Shown piece after piece: positions 29,083-40,718 of a stretch of 45,026 nucleotides of DNA (its first letter is position 1; every line of letters begins with the position of its first letter). Both the position numbers and the translations under genes were made by a program. This stretch comes from an uncultured Clostridia bacterium (GTDB lineage Bacteria > Bacillota > Clostridia > TANB77 > CAG-508): NCBI GenBank assembly GCA_904419495.1, contig CAJFRV010000009.1, positions 1-45,026 on the forward strand, in the 5' to 3' direction. The notes beneath the pieces were generated by a model. That model had not been told where the DNA came from, searched no databases, and worked only from the letters and a program-made list of their open reading frames with translations.

Positions 29083-29772
29083 ATGAAATTAATAGGTGTA
29101 ACAGGAAAATCAGGTGCAGGAAAAACAACATTTTCAGATTATTTAAAGGAGAATAGCAAAGACATAGAAGTAATACATATAGATGATTTGCTAAGAGATA
29201 TAAAATTAAAATATTTTAAATTTTTAATGAAAAAAGATAAAAATGGGGAAAAAACAAAAGTTGATTCTAAATTGAAAAATTATATATATAAGACAAAACC
29301 TATATTTTTTATGTTTTCAAAATTTAGAGCAAAATTGATTGAACCAGCTTTAAATAGAAGGCTAAGAGAATTACAGGGAAAGAGAATTGTCATAATAGAT
29401 GATATATTTATTAAATATCACAAAATATATAAAGATTTTAAACAAATTTATCTAGTAGAAAGAACTTATGTGGATAGAAGAAGGTCATTGAAGCAAAGAG
29501 ATGAAATAACAAAAGAGGAGATTGTTGCTTATGATATGGCACATTTTACAGGAAATTATAAAGAAATAAAAGATGATAAAAGAGTCATTAAAATACAGAA
29601 TAATAGTAATGAAGAAGCTTTAAGAAAAAAAGCTAGAGAAGTATATTTAGAAAAAATGTTGTCTGAAAGAGAAAAGCTGTTAAGAGAAAACAAAGTAATT
29701 AAATTAGAAAAAGTTAGAGTAGCTTCAAAAGAACAAACACCAAAAATAAAGGAGGCGGAATTTTTAAGATGA
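29083..29772 (+). CDS. P-loop nucleoside/dephospho-CoA kinase-like protein
   Basis: 229 aa; GVTGKSGAGKTTFSDYLKE, VIIDDIFIKYHKI. Confidence 0.65.
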   Translation: MKLIGVTGKSGAGKTTFSDYLKENSKDIEVIHIDDLLRDIKLKYFKFLMKKDKNGEKTKVDSKLKNYIYKTKPIFFMFSKFRAKLIEPALNRRLRELQGKRIVIIDDIFIKYHKIYKDFKQIYLVERTYVDRRRSLKQRDEITKEEIVAYDMAHFTGNYKEIKDDKRVIKIQNNSNEEALRKKAREVYLEKMLSEREKLLRENKVIKLEKVRVASKEQTPKIKEAEFLR

Positions 29773-30704
29773 AAAATATGATGGACAAATTAATTGATAA
29801 AATCAAGGAAACCAATAATCCAACTGTTATTGGTCTGGATCCTAGATATGAAATGATACCAGAATGTATTAAAAGTAAATATGAAGAAAATTTAGAAGGT
29901 GTAGCTAAAGCTATACTAGAATTTAATAAAGCATTAATAGATGCTATATATGATATCATCCCAGCAATAAAACCTAATGTTGCATTTTATGAAATGTATG
30001 GGTTAGAAGGAATGAAAACTTTTGAGGAAACTTGTCAATATGCAAAAGAAAAAGGGATGCTAGTAATTGCAGATATCAAAAGAGGAGATATTGGAAGTAC
30101 AGCTAAAGCGTATTCAAATGCTTTTTTAGGAAGGACAAAAATAGGGGAGAATGAAGTAAGTATCTATGATGTAGATTTTGTAACATTAAACCCATATATG
30201 GGAATAGATGCTATAAAACCATTTATAGAGGATTGTCAAAAATATAATAAGGGAGTATTTATTATTGATAAAACATCAAATCCATCATCAGGGGATTTAC
30301 AAGACTTAACATTAGAAAATGGAGAAGAAGTGTACACAAAAGTAGCAAAACTTGTGGAAGAATGGGGAAAAGATTTAAGAGGAAAATATGGATATAGTAG
30401 TATTTCAACTGTTGTGGGAGCAACATATCCAAAACAATTACAGGATTTAAGAAAAGCTGCACCACATACATTTTTCTTGATTCCGGGCTATGGTGCACAA
30501 GGCGGAAAAGCAGAAGATATTGCTTTAGGATTTGACGAAAATGGAATTGGTGGAATTATAAATAGTTCTAGAGGATTAATGTGTGCATATAAGTCAGATT
30601 TATGGAAAAATACTTATGAAGAAAAGGATTTTGCAAAGGCAACAAGGGCAGAGGCAATTAGAATGAGAGATGAATTAAATACTGCAATAGAACAGAAGAA
30701 ATAG
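29769..30704 (+). CDS. pyrF: Orotidine-5'-phosphate decarboxylase
   Basis: 311 aa; TVIGLDPRYEMIPE, MLVIADIKRGDIGSTAKAYSNAFLG, IPGYGAQGGKAED. Confidence 0.96.
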   Translation: MKNMMDKLIDKIKETNNPTVIGLDPRYEMIPECIKSKYEENLEGVAKAILEFNKALIDAIYDIIPAIKPNVAFYEMYGLEGMKTFEETCQYAKEKGMLVIADIKRGDIGSTAKAYSNAFLGRTKIGENEVSIYDVDFVTLNPYMGIDAIKPFIEDCQKYNKGVFIIDKTSNPSSGDLQDLTLENGEEVYTKVAKLVEEWGKDLRGKYGYSSISTVVGATYPKQLQDLRKAAPHTFFLIPGYGAQGGKAEDIALGFDENGIGGIINSSRGLMCAYKSDLWKNTYEEKDFAKATRAEAIRMRDELNTAIEQKK

Positions 30705-30736
30705 GAAAAGTATTACCGAAAAGGGAGAAATGAAAA

Positions 30737-31159
30737 ATGAAAGCAGGTAAAGATTATATTGGTGTAGGATGTGGAGCATTTATTATTAATGAAAACGGAC
30801 AATTATTATTACAAAAAAGAAACAAAGAACCAGAAAAAGGATATTGGAGTATACCGGGAGGAAAATTAGAATGGATGGAAACTTTTGAAGATGCAGTCAA
30901 AAGAGAAGTGAAAGAAGAATGTGATGTCGAAATCAGAGTGGGAAAATTATTAGGAATTTGTGACCACATTGTAAAAAATGACAATCAACATTGGGTATCT
31001 CCAAGCTTTTTATGTACAATAACAGAAGGAATTCCTAAAATTATGGAACCGACTAAACACACAGATATGAAATGGTTTGATTTAGATAGATTACCAGAAA
31101 ACCTAACCATTACAACACAAGATGCTATAAATGCCTATAGAAAACAAAAAATAGATTAA
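30737..31159 (+). CDS. NUDIX hydrolase
   Basis: 140 aa; Nudix box GGKLEWMETFEDAVKREVKEECDVEI. Confidence 0.93.
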   Translation: MKAGKDYIGVGCGAFIINENGQLLLQKRNKEPEKGYWSIPGGKLEWMETFEDAVKREVKEECDVEIRVGKLLGICDHIVKNDNQHWVSPSFLCTITEGIPKIMEPTKHTDMKWFDLDRLPENLTITTQDAINAYRKQKID

Positions 31160-31172
31160 AGGAGGTAAAACA

Positions 31173-31964
31173 ATGCCAAAACAAGTATTAGCAAAATTAG
31201 TGGAAAAACAAGAAGTCATTAAAGGAATTTATAAATTTAGTGTAAAGGCAAGTGAAATTGTAGAAACTGCTAAACCGGGAAATTTTATAGAAATTAGAGT
31301 GACAGATCAAGTAGAGCCATTTTTAAGAAGACCAATTAGTATTTATAATTTAGATAGAAAAAATGGTATTTTAGAATTTATATTTCAAGTAAAAGGAAAA
31401 GGAACAGAACTATTAGCAAGAAAAGAAGTAGGAGATAAAATTGATATTATAGGACCATTAGGTTATGGTACATTTAAAATAGATAAGTATAATAAAATAG
31501 CTGTTATCGGAGGGGGAATTGGAATTTTTCCTTTGTATGAATTAGCTAAAGAAGCAAAAATGCAAAAGAAACAAGTAAATGGTTATTTAGGATTTAGAAA
31601 TCAAGATTTTGTTATGCTAGAGAAAGAGTTTGAAGAAGTTACAGATAAACTAACAATTACAACAGATGATGGAAGTTATAAAAATAAAGGATTTGCAATT
31701 AATTATTTAATGGAAGATATGGAAAAAGAACAATATGATTGTATTTATGCTTGTGGACCACTTCCAATGTTAAAAGCAGTCCAAAAATATGCAAATGAAA
31801 ATCATATAGAATGTCAACTATCATTAGAAGAAAAGATGGGATGTGGATTAGGCGTATGCTTAGGATGTGCAGTAAAAACAGCAAGTAGTCCAAAAGATGC
31901 ACCTGAATATTTCCATGTTTGTAAAGGTGGACCTGTATTTAATAGCAGAGATGTAGAAATATAG
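31173..31964 (+). CDS. pyrK: Dihydroorotate dehydrogenase electron transfer subunit
   Basis: 263 aa; FLRRPISIYNLD, GPLGYGTF, GGGIGIFPLYELAK, SLEEKMGCGLGVCLGCAVK. Confidence 0.95.
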   Translation: MPKQVLAKLVEKQEVIKGIYKFSVKASEIVETAKPGNFIEIRVTDQVEPFLRRPISIYNLDRKNGILEFIFQVKGKGTELLARKEVGDKIDIIGPLGYGTFKIDKYNKIAVIGGGIGIFPLYELAKEAKMQKKQVNGYLGFRNQDFVMLEKEFEEVTDKLTITTDDGSYKNKGFAINYLMEDMEKEQYDCIYACGPLPMLKAVQKYANENHIECQLSLEEKMGCGLGVCLGCAVKTASSPKDAPEYFHVCKGGPVFNSRDVEI

Positions 31965-32043
31965 AAAAGGCATTATAATATAGCTATAAAATTCGTCAAA
32001 ATATGAAATATATATTAGATATAAAAAGAAAGAGGAATTCAAA

Positions 32044-32598
32044 ATGCCGGGATTTACTATACATATTGCGATTGCAAAAGAATATGCAAGAAAACATAAA
32101 GAAGAGATAAGAAATATAGATGAATTTATAGAAGGGACAATTGCTCCTGATTATATTCCAATAGAAAATAAAAATATTTCCAAAAGTATGACACATTATG
32201 GATATTGGGGAGATTGGACAAGAGATGACCAAAAAATTTATTTAGAAGCTTTTTTGAAGGATTCAAAAGTAGATTTAGCTATAGACTATTGGAAAGGATA
32301 TTTCATCCATTTATTAGCAGATGATTATTTTGATAGAATTTATTTTAGGCAAGAAGCAGTGAAAGCAAAGGAAAATAATGAAACATTTCATAGAGATTAT
32401 GATTGTTTAAATGCAAAAATTGTTGAGAAATATAAAATCAAAACAATAGAAAAGATACAAAAATATATGCAGTGCATAGCAGAAAAACCTAGATATTTAG
32501 ATATGGATAAAATCTTAAAATTTATAGAAGATATATCAAATATGAATTTGAAAGAGCAGGAAATATTTATAAAACAAAAATGTAAGAGAATTGATTAG
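32044..32598 (+). CDS. Zinc-dependent phospholipase C-like/HD-like protein, uncharacterised
   Basis: 184 aa; MPGFTIHIAIAKEYARKH, GTIAPDYIP, SMTHYG, YFIHLLADDYFDRIYF. Confidence 0.55.
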   Translation: MPGFTIHIAIAKEYARKHKEEIRNIDEFIEGTIAPDYIPIENKNISKSMTHYGYWGDWTRDDQKIYLEAFLKDSKVDLAIDYWKGYFIHLLADDYFDRIYFRQEAVKAKENNETFHRDYDCLNAKIVEKYKIKTIEKIQKYMQCIAEKPRYLDMDKILKFIEDISNMNLKEQEIFIKQKCKRID

Positions 32599-32626
32599 AA
32601 ATTATAAAAAGAAAGGAAGGAAACAT

Positions 32627-33535
32627 ATGAATACAAAGGTGAATTTTGCAGGAATAGAAATGAAAAATCCAGTAACCGTTGCATCTGGTACATTTGGTTA
32701 TGGGAGAGAATATGCTGACTTTTTTGATTTAGGAAAACTAGGAGCTATTATTACAAAAGGTACATCTTTAAAGCCAAAAAGTGGAAATAAACCATCAAGA
32801 GTATGTGAAACGGCTAGTGGAATGTTAAATAGTATAGGACTTCAAAATCCGGGAGTAGAATATTTTGCAAATAATGATTTACCATTTTTAAGAAAATTTG
32901 ATACAAAAATCATTGTAAATGCTTGTGGAAGTTCAATTGACGAATATGTAGAATTATGCAAAATACTAAATAATTTAGATATTGATGGTGTAGAATTAAA
33001 CTTATCTTGCCCAAATGTAAAAGAAGGTTGTATGGCATTTGGGAACACATATGAAGGTGTAAAAAAAGTGACAAGTGAGGTAAGAAAAGTATTAGACAAA
33101 CCGCTAATTGTAAAACTAACACCAAATGTAACAGATATAGCAGGAATTGCAAAAGGAGTAGAAGATGGTGGGGCAGATGCTGTATCATTAATTAATACTT
33201 TATTGGCAATGAAGATAGATATTTATAAAAGAAAACCAGTTCTTGCTAATAATACAGGTGGATTGTCAGGACCAGCCATTAAGCCAGTTGCTGTAAGAAT
33301 GGTGTACCAAGTGGCACAAGCAGTGAATATTCCAATTATGGGATTAGGAGGAATTGTATCTGGAGAAGATGCTATTGAATTTATGTTAGCAGGTGCAACA
33401 ACAGTTTCAATAGGAGCTGGTAACTTCATAGACCCATATACAAGTGTGAAAGTTGTTGAAGGAATTGAAGAATATATGAGAAAATGTAATGTAGATGATA
33501 TTAATGATATTATTGGAAAAGTTGAGATGAATTAG
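32627..33535 (+). CDS. pyrD: Dihydroorotate dehydrogenase B catalytic subunit
   Basis: GTFGYGREYADFFDLGKLGAIITKGTSLKPKSGN, ELNLSCPNVKEGCMAFG; likely start ATG 32627 after AGGAAGG. Confidence 0.95.
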   Translation: MNTKVNFAGIEMKNPVTVASGTFGYGREYADFFDLGKLGAIITKGTSLKPKSGNKPSRVCETASGMLNSIGLQNPGVEYFANNDLPFLRKFDTKIIVNACGSSIDEYVELCKILNNLDIDGVELNLSCPNVKEGCMAFGNTYEGVKKVTSEVRKVLDKPLIVKLTPNVTDIAGIAKGVEDGGADAVSLINTLLAMKIDIYKRKPVLANNTGGLSGPAIKPVAVRMVYQVAQAVNIPIMGLGGIVSGEDAIEFMLAGATTVSIGAGNFIDPYTSVKVVEGIEEYMRKCNVDDINDIIGKVEMN

Positions 33536-33556
33536 AAAAATATTAAGGGGAAGTTT

Positions 33557-34096
33557 ATGAAAAAAACAAAAAAAGGTGTAATAGTAATTCTTTCGATAAT
33601 ACTCATAATATTCATAGTGCTCATAGGATATATGATTTATGAACATTGTACGGAATTTCACTTAGACAATGCTAATAAGTATTTGGTAACAACAGATACA
33701 AAATTTTTAACAATGAGAAATGATGGTGGCTCACATGAAGATATATATTATGGTATTGATTTAGAAAAAAGAAAAGTTACCAAGTATTACGAAATTATAA
33801 GAGCAAATATGAGTAGTATATTTCATATAAATACAAGAGCAATTGAATTTAATAAGAATTTAACAGAAAATGATGCAAACAAGTTAGAAGAATTATTAAG
33901 TAATACATCTTTAGAAAATTATAATGAAGAATATACCAAGGAAAAAGAAGAACAAAATACAAAAGAAAATATTACACAAGGATTTAAACTAGATAGTGAG
34001 AATTCATATTATACAGTTGAAAATATGAATTATGGAGAAATAAAGGTATATAGCGAAAAGTTCAAAGAAGCATTTTTAGATATAGTAGAGGATTAG
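33557..34096 (+). CDS. Membrane-anchored hypothetical protein
   Basis: 179 aa, SD AAGGGGA, single N-terminal TM. Confidence 0.5.
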   Translation: MKKTKKGVIVILSIILIIFIVLIGYMIYEHCTEFHLDNANKYLVTTDTKFLTMRNDGGSHEDIYYGIDLEKRKVTKYYEIIRANMSSIFHINTRAIEFNKNLTENDANKLEELLSNTSLENYNEEYTKEKEEQNTKENITQGFKLDSENSYYTVENMNYGEIKVYSEKFKEAFLDIVED

Positions 34097-34140
34097 TAAA
34101 AATGATAATATAGAACTAAAATTTTATAGCAAAATAGGAA

Positions 34141-34176
34141 AGAATACTTGAAAAGTATTCTTTTTTGGTATAGAAT
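34141..34176 (+). promoter_or_regulatory. Overlapping terminator/promoter upstream of gapA
   Basis: AGAATACTT gaa AAGTATTCT TTTTT hairpin; TTGAAA (34148-34153) - 17 nt - TAGAAT (34171-34176). Confidence 0.6.
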
Positions 34177-34205
34177 AAAAAAGGTCTAAGTAAGACTAAA
34201 AATAA

Positions 34206-35246
<1,041 letters not shown>

Positions 35247-35337
35247 TAGAAAATATTAAGAGAGCAATTTTAGTATTGCTTTCTTTTTTTTTATTCGATA
35301 TAATAACTTTATAGTAAAATATTTTTAGGAGAAACAA

Positions 35338-37059
35338 ATGAAGATTGAAGTATATAGAAGGGGAATGCCTTTCCCAGACGAAAAGATAGAAATAGATGAA
35401 TATAATCAAGAAAGTGTAAAAACAGGTCTAGAGTTTATAGAAAAAAATAAAAACGAAAATATACAAATTGTGATGGAACAATATGGGGACTATGAAAATA
35501 AAGGACATGATGAATTTATTATACATGACCATTTGGCGTTTTTTGAAGAAATGGCTAAAAGTGAAAATGCAGAAAATATAAAATTTAGATATAGTAATGG
35601 AAGCAGTGAATTTAGCCTAGATAAAATAATAGAAGATGAAAAATTTTTACAAACAATTACCAATGAAATAAAAGAAAAACAATTTTCCCCATTAGAAAGA
35701 ATGGTTGCCGTTTATGATATAGCACAGTCAATAAAACCATATGTAAACGAAGGAAAAGCAAATGATTCTCGTACTTTACATGAATATTTAAATAATAATT
35801 ATATGGTGTGTACTGGATATGCCAATTTTATCAGAAATATGGGACATATGCTAGGTGAACACTATTCAGAAATAGCCTGTCAGATGACAGAAGGCCATGC
35901 AAGAAATTATGTGAATTTGGTAGATAACAAATATGAGGTCAATGGGTTTTATGGATTAGATGCTACATTTGATGAGACATATGGACAAGATGCTTCACAA
36001 AGAAGATATAAATACTTTTTAATGGGAACAACAGAAGGAAGAGAAGGTGCAAGAATTGCATCAGAAGATGAAATAGGATCATCATATGATGAGTTTTTTA
36101 CTTATAAAAATGTTGAAGAATTCAAGAAAAAAATCATGTCAACGAAAGATTTTGAAGCTTTACCAGATGAGCTGAAATATACCCATGAATTGTTATCAGA
36201 TAATTCCTCAAGACATTGGAATTTTATAAGGCTTAAGGAACAACTAAGAAATCTAGATCCAGATTTTTTTAAAACATTTGAACAATTGGATTTCAATAAA
36301 GACGAAGATATACAGATAGTATTAGATTATTTAAAAGGAAAAATAAATCAGCCATTGGATAAGCAAAAAATTGTTGATGCTAAAATGGTGGTAGAACAAA
36401 GCAAATATAAAAATTTGTCATCGAAAGACATTGAAGATATGAGAGTTAATGTTAGTAGACAAGTTAAAAGAACTGCATATGGAAAAGGATTTGAACAATA
36501 TATAGAGCAAAGATGGCAAGATGTTAAATCACAAACTGCGGAAGAAGCACAAGAAGAAAATAAATTTTTAAACTGTAAAGCTATATATAATGCAAAATTA
36601 AGGCAAGCATTAAGTGAAAAAGTAAGTATTGGAAATTTTATAGGAACAGAGTTAAGAGATATAGATTACCAGTACTTTCCAAGAATAGAGCAAAAAGAAG
36701 AACAATTAACAGAAAACGGATATACGATTGATAAAGAAGAGGCTTATCTAGAGTATTCTGACAAAGAATTAGAAGAATTTGGATTGAAAAGAAATATCAA
36801 AATTAAGTTACCAGATCCTAGTGAAAAATTAACCATGGAAGAACAAATTGCATTTTATGAAAAAGCTAGAGATGAATTATATGAAACACTAGGATTGCAA
36901 CAAGAACAAACCCAAAGTCCAGAAAATCTTACACAGAAATTAGGAAAAGAAGTAGGAATCAATATTCATAATGATACAAGGGGAAAACAGGAAACAAACG
37001 AAGAAATGATAGAAGAAGAAAAAGAACTTCAAAATCATTTACAAGAAGAACAAAAGTAG
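35338..37059 (+). CDS. Transglutaminase-like (papain-fold) protein of unknown function
   Basis: 573 aa; candidate Cys MVCTGYANFIRNMGHMLG, His MTEGHARNYVNLVDNKYEV, Asp GLDATFDETYG. Confidence 0.6.
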   Translation: MKIEVYRRGMPFPDEKIEIDEYNQESVKTGLEFIEKNKNENIQIVMEQYGDYENKGHDEFIIHDHLAFFEEMAKSENAENIKFRYSNGSSEFSLDKIIEDEKFLQTITNEIKEKQFSPLERMVAVYDIAQSIKPYVNEGKANDSRTLHEYLNNNYMVCTGYANFIRNMGHMLGEHYSEIACQMTEGHARNYVNLVDNKYEVNGFYGLDATFDETYGQDASQRRYKYFLMGTTEGREGARIASEDEIGSSYDEFFTYKNVEEFKKKIMSTKDFEALPDELKYTHELLSDNSSRHWNFIRLKEQLRNLDPDFFKTFEQLDFNKDEDIQIVLDYLKGKINQPLDKQKIVDAKMVVEQSKYKNLSSKDIEDMRVNVSRQVKRTAYGKGFEQYIEQRWQDVKSQTAEEAQEENKFLNCKAIYNAKLRQALSEKVSIGNFIGTELRDIDYQYFPRIEQKEEQLTENGYTIDKEEAYLEYSDKELEEFGLKRNIKIKLPDPSEKLTMEEQIAFYEKARDELYETLGLQQEQTQSPENLTQKLGKEVGINIHNDTRGKQETNEEMIEEEKELQNHLQEEQK

Positions 37060-37071
37060 AAAGGAAAGCGT

Positions 37072-37527
37072 ATGGTAAATATAGAATATGCAAATGCATA
37101 TGCAGAAATGTTAGAAATTTTAAAATATATATCTAAAGAAGATTATGATAAAATACCCAAAAGAAGGATTCATTTATTTGAAACAAATGCAAATAGAAAT
37201 CATGTATTTCGATATAATCCAAATTTAACATTAGATGAACAACATGTATCCTTAAGGACGAAATATATTATTGCTATTTTATTTAGAGATTATTGGGCAA
37301 CAGAACAACAAAGAGAAAAAATTTTGAAAAAAGAAAAATGGGATATGATGAAAACAGAGGAAGAAAAAAAAGAAAAATACAACCCAGACAATATTTTTCA
37401 TAGAAGTAATATCTCACATACTATTTATGAGGAAAATATACCACAAGAGAACAATGCTCTGATAGAAGTAAAAGAAAATATTTTTATAAAAATTGTGAAT
37501 AAAATAAAGAAATTTTTCTTAAAATAA
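37072..37527 (+). CDS. Hypothetical protein
   Basis: 151 aa; start MVNIEYANAYAEMLEILKYI; basic C terminus IFIKIVNKIKKFFLK. Confidence 0.5.
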   Translation: MVNIEYANAYAEMLEILKYISKEDYDKIPKRRIHLFETNANRNHVFRYNPNLTLDEQHVSLRTKYIIAILFRDYWATEQQREKILKKEKWDMMKTEEEKKEKYNPDNIFHRSNISHTIYEENIPQENNALIEVKENIFIKIVNKIKKFFLK

Positions 37528-37542
37528 TCTTAAAATAACTAC

Positions 37543-37571
37543 TTGAAAACTGGAAAAAAATGCTATACAAT
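37543..37571 (+). promoter_or_regulatory. Putative pgk promoter
   Basis: TTGAAA - 17 nt - TACAAT. Confidence 0.6.
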
Positions 37572-37589
37572 AGAACTATTGGAGAGAGT

Positions 37590-37691
37590 TGTCAATGGGG
37601 ACGGAGAAAAATGACAACTTAACTATAAAAAACAATTTATTTATAAATAATAAATAGAAAAAGCTGTCATTTTTCTCCGTCCCCATTGACA
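37590..37691. repeat. REP-like inverted pair (two 27-nt units, perfect arms) in the pgk leader
   Basis: TGTCAATGGGGACGGAGAAAAATGACA (37590-37616) / TGTCATTTTTCTCCGTCCCCATTGACA (37665-37691), 48-nt AT-rich loop. Confidence 0.9.
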
Positions 37692-37712
37692 GAAGAAAAG
37701 GAGGAATTCATT

Positions 37713-38897
37713 ATGAATAAGAAAACAGTAAAAGATATTGATTTGAAAGGAAAAAAAGTATTTGTTAGATGTGACTTTAATGTACCAATGGATGAAAATC
37801 AAAATATAACAGATAATACAAGAATTGTAGCAGCATTGCCAACAATTAAATATTTATTGGAACAAAATTGTAAATTAATATTAGCATCACATTTAGGAAG
37901 ACCAAAGGGAGAATTTAAACCTGAGTTTTCATTAGCACCTGTAGCAAAAGAATTATCAAAATTATTAGGACAAGAAGTTATTATGGCAAAAGATGTTATT
38001 GGCGAAGATGCTTGTGAAAAAGCTGCTAATTTAAAAGAAGGAGAAATCTTATTGCTTGAAAATGTAAGATTCCATAAAGAAGAAACAGATAATGATCCAG
38101 AATTTAGTAAAAAATTAGCTTCAATGGCAGAAGTATATGTAAATGATGCTTTTGGAACAGCACATAGAGCTCATAGCTCAACAACAGGAATTGCAAGTTA
38201 TTTACCAGCAGTATCAGGATTCTTAATTGAAAAAGAATTAAAATTCTTAGGAAATGCAGTTAATAATCCAGAAAGACCATTTGTAGCTATTTTAGGTGGT
38301 GCAAAAGTTTCTGATAAAATTGGTGTTATCGATAGTTTGCTAGAAAAAGTAGATACATTAATGATTGGTGGAGGAATGGCATATACATTTTTCAAAGCAC
38401 AGGGATATGAAGTAGGAAAATCAATTTGTGAAATGGACAAATTAGATTTAGCAAAAGAGGCTATGGAAAAGGCAAAACAAAAAGGTGTAAAATTAATGCT
38501 TCCAGTAGATACAAAAGTAGGTAAAGAATTTAAAGAAGATACAGAAAGCAAAATTGTAAGTTATAAAGAGATTCCAGCAGATTGGGAAGGATTTGATATT
38601 GGACCAGAAACTATCAAAATGTTTGAAGAGGAATTAAGAAAAGCAAAGACAGTTGTATGGAATGGACCTTTAGGATTATTTGAATTTGATCAATTTGCTA
38701 TTGGAACAAATGCGATTGCAAAAGTATTATCAGAAATTGATGCTACAACCATTATTGGTGGTGGAGATTCAGCAGCAGCTGTTAAGAAAGCAGGATTAGA
38801 AGATAAGATGACACATATTTCAACAGGTGGTGGTGCTTCTCTAGAATTTTTAGAAGGAAAGAAATTACCGGGAATAGAGGCTTTAATGGATAAATAA
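37713..38897 (+). CDS. pgk: Phosphoglycerate kinase
   Basis: [50 protein letters not shown] 37713. Confidence 0.98.
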   Translation: MNKKTVKDIDLKGKKVFVRCDFNVPMDENQNITDNTRIVAALPTIKYLLEQNCKLILASHLGRPKGEFKPEFSLAPVAKELSKLLGQEVIMAKDVIGEDACEKAANLKEGEILLLENVRFHKEETDNDPEFSKKLASMAEVYVNDAFGTAHRAHSSTTGIASYLPAVSGFLIEKELKFLGNAVNNPERPFVAILGGAKVSDKIGVIDSLLEKVDTLMIGGGMAYTFFKAQGYEVGKSICEMDKLDLAKEAMEKAKQKGVKLMLPVDTKVGKEFKEDTESKIVSYKEIPADWEGFDIGPETIKMFEEELRKAKTVVWNGPLGLFEFDQFAIGTNAIAKVLSEIDATTIIGGGDSAAAVKKAGLEDKMTHISTGGGASLEFLEGKKLPGIEALMDK

Positions 38898-38992
38898 AAT
38901 GATATATAGAAAAATGGAGAGGAACATAGTTTCCTCTTTATTAATAGGAAGGGTTTCGGAATATAAATAAAATCATGAATAGGAGGGGAAAA

Positions 38993-39793
38993 ATGAAAAA
39001 AATTCAATATATTACCTATATTCCAGCAGGAAATGACACAGCATTTGTTTTAAAAAGAGGATATACACAAGAACAAAAGAAAAAAATCAATGATGCTATC
39101 ATGAAAGAAGAGAGCAATATAGAACAAGTTGGATTTGTAGAATTAGGAAAAGAACCTGAATTGGAAATGGCAGGAGGAGAATTTTGCGGAAACGCAACAA
39201 GAAGTGCAGCACATTTTTATTTGGGAGGAAAATCGGGAAATTTGACATTAAAAGTGAATGGAAAAGATTATATAAAAGCTGGTGTTAATGAAAATGGTGA
39301 TGCTTATTGTGAAATTCCTTTATATAAAGGAACAAATAAGATGTTTGAAATAAAAGAAGAAGGAATATATCAAGTAAGAATGCAGGGAATGGTAACGATT
39401 GTAATAGAAGAAAATAAAGGAAAACCATATTTAGAAAATAAGAATGCTATTAGAGACGAAGCAAAAAAATTAATTGAAAATTATCAGTTAACAAATGAAG
39501 AAGCTGTTGGTGTTATGTTTTTAGAAAAAGAAGACAATATGTTGAAAATTAATCCTATCGTATGGGTAAATGCTATTGATACTTTGTTTTATGAAACTGC
39601 TTGTGGATCAGGGACAACAGGTGTAGGAATTGTAAAAGCAATGCAAGAAGATTGCAGTCAAAAGTTAGATATCAAACAACCATCAGGCGAAATTATAAAT
39701 ATACATATTGAAAAAGATGGAGAGCAAATTAGAAAAGCTATTATATCTGGGAAAATTAAAACTGATGGAAAGGTAAAAGAAATAGATATTTAA
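38993..39793 (+). CDS. DapF/histidine-racemase-like epimerase
   Basis: GGEFCGNATRSAAHFYLGG and ETACGSGTTGVGIVKAM two-cysteine epimerase motifs; likely start ATG 38993. Confidence 0.75.
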   Translation: MKKIQYITYIPAGNDTAFVLKRGYTQEQKKKINDAIMKEESNIEQVGFVELGKEPELEMAGGEFCGNATRSAAHFYLGGKSGNLTLKVNGKDYIKAGVNENGDAYCEIPLYKGTNKMFEIKEEGIYQVRMQGMVTIVIEENKGKPYLENKNAIRDEAKKLIENYQLTNEEAVGVMFLEKEDNMLKINPIVWVNAIDTLFYETACGSGTTGVGIVKAMQEDCSQKLDIKQPSGEIINIHIEKDGEQIRKAIISGKIKTDGKVKEIDI

Positions 39794-39851
39794 ATCTAGA
39801 AAGTAAGAAGAATAAATTACATTAAGCTTTTTATGAAAGAAAAGGAAAAAA

Positions 39852-39892
39852 CAAAAGAGAATACTTGAAAAGTATTCTCTTTTGTTATACAA
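39852..39892 (+). promoter_or_regulatory. Overlapping terminator/promoter upstream of tpiA
   Basis: AAAAGAGAATACTT gaa AAGTATTCTCTTTT 14-bp stem; TTGAAA (39864-39869) - 17 nt - TACAAT (39887-39892). Confidence 0.65.
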
Positions 39893-39930
39893 TGATACTG
39901 TCCGTAAGGACGCGTAAAGGAGGAATTTTT

Positions 39931-40683
39931 ATGAGAAGAAAAGTAATCGCAGGAAATTGGAAAATGAATATGCTTCCAGATGAGACAATTAAATATATTG
40001 AAGAATTATCAAAATTAGTAGGTGAAACGCAGAACGAAGTTGTGTTATGTGTTCCATATACTGATTTATTTTATGCCTTATTAACTGCACAAAATACAAA
40101 TATTAAAATTGGTGCACAAAATATGCATTTTGAAGAAAAAGGTGCATATACAGGAGAAGTATCAGCTAAAATGTTAAAATCAATTAATGTAGAATATGTG
40201 ATTATTGGACATTCAGAAAGAAGACAATATTTTAACGAAACAGATGAAAGTGTTAATAAAAAAATAAAAGCAGCATTTGCAAATGGATTAAAACCAATTG
40301 TATGTGTTGGAGAAACATTAGAACAAAGAGAAGCTGGGAAAACAGCAGAAATAATTACAAAACAAACAGAACTAGCACTAGATGGATTAACAAATGAACA
40401 AGTGGAAAATACAATTATTGCTTATGAGCCAATTTGGGCAATCGGAACAGGAAAAACAGCAACAAGTGAAGATGCTAATAACTCAATCAAGGATATCCGT
40501 AAGAAAATTGAGGAAATATATGGACAAAATGTAGCTCAAAGCGTTATAATACAATATGGTGGAAGTGTAAAATCTAAGAATGCAAAAGAACTATTTACAA
40601 TGTCTGATATAGATGGAGGACTAGTAGGTGGAGCAAGTTTGGATCCAGAAGAATTTTCAAAGATTGTTAATTTTGAAAATTAG
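39931..40683 (+). CDS. tpiA: Triosephosphate isomerase
   Basis: AGNWKMNMLPDE, IIGHSERRQYFNET, AYEPIWAIGTGKTAT; SD AAAGGAGG, ATG 39931. Confidence 0.98.
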   Translation: MRRKVIAGNWKMNMLPDETIKYIEELSKLVGETQNEVVLCVPYTDLFYALLTAQNTNIKIGAQNMHFEEKGAYTGEVSAKMLKSINVEYVIIGHSERRQYFNETDESVNKKIKAAFANGLKPIVCVGETLEQREAGKTAEIITKQTELALDGLTNEQVENTIIAYEPIWAIGTGKTATSEDANNSIKDIRKKIEEIYGQNVAQSVIIQYGGSVKSKNAKELFTMSDIDGGLVGGASLDPEEFSKIVNFEN

Positions 40684-40718
40684 TACACTTTAAATCTTAT
40701 AGAAAAGGATGGTAGATT

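Noticed and set aside
39899-39912. Small hairpin GTCC GTAA GGAC in the tpiA leader as a riboswitch
   Set aside because: A 4-bp stem with a GTAA loop is too small to support a riboswitch claim.
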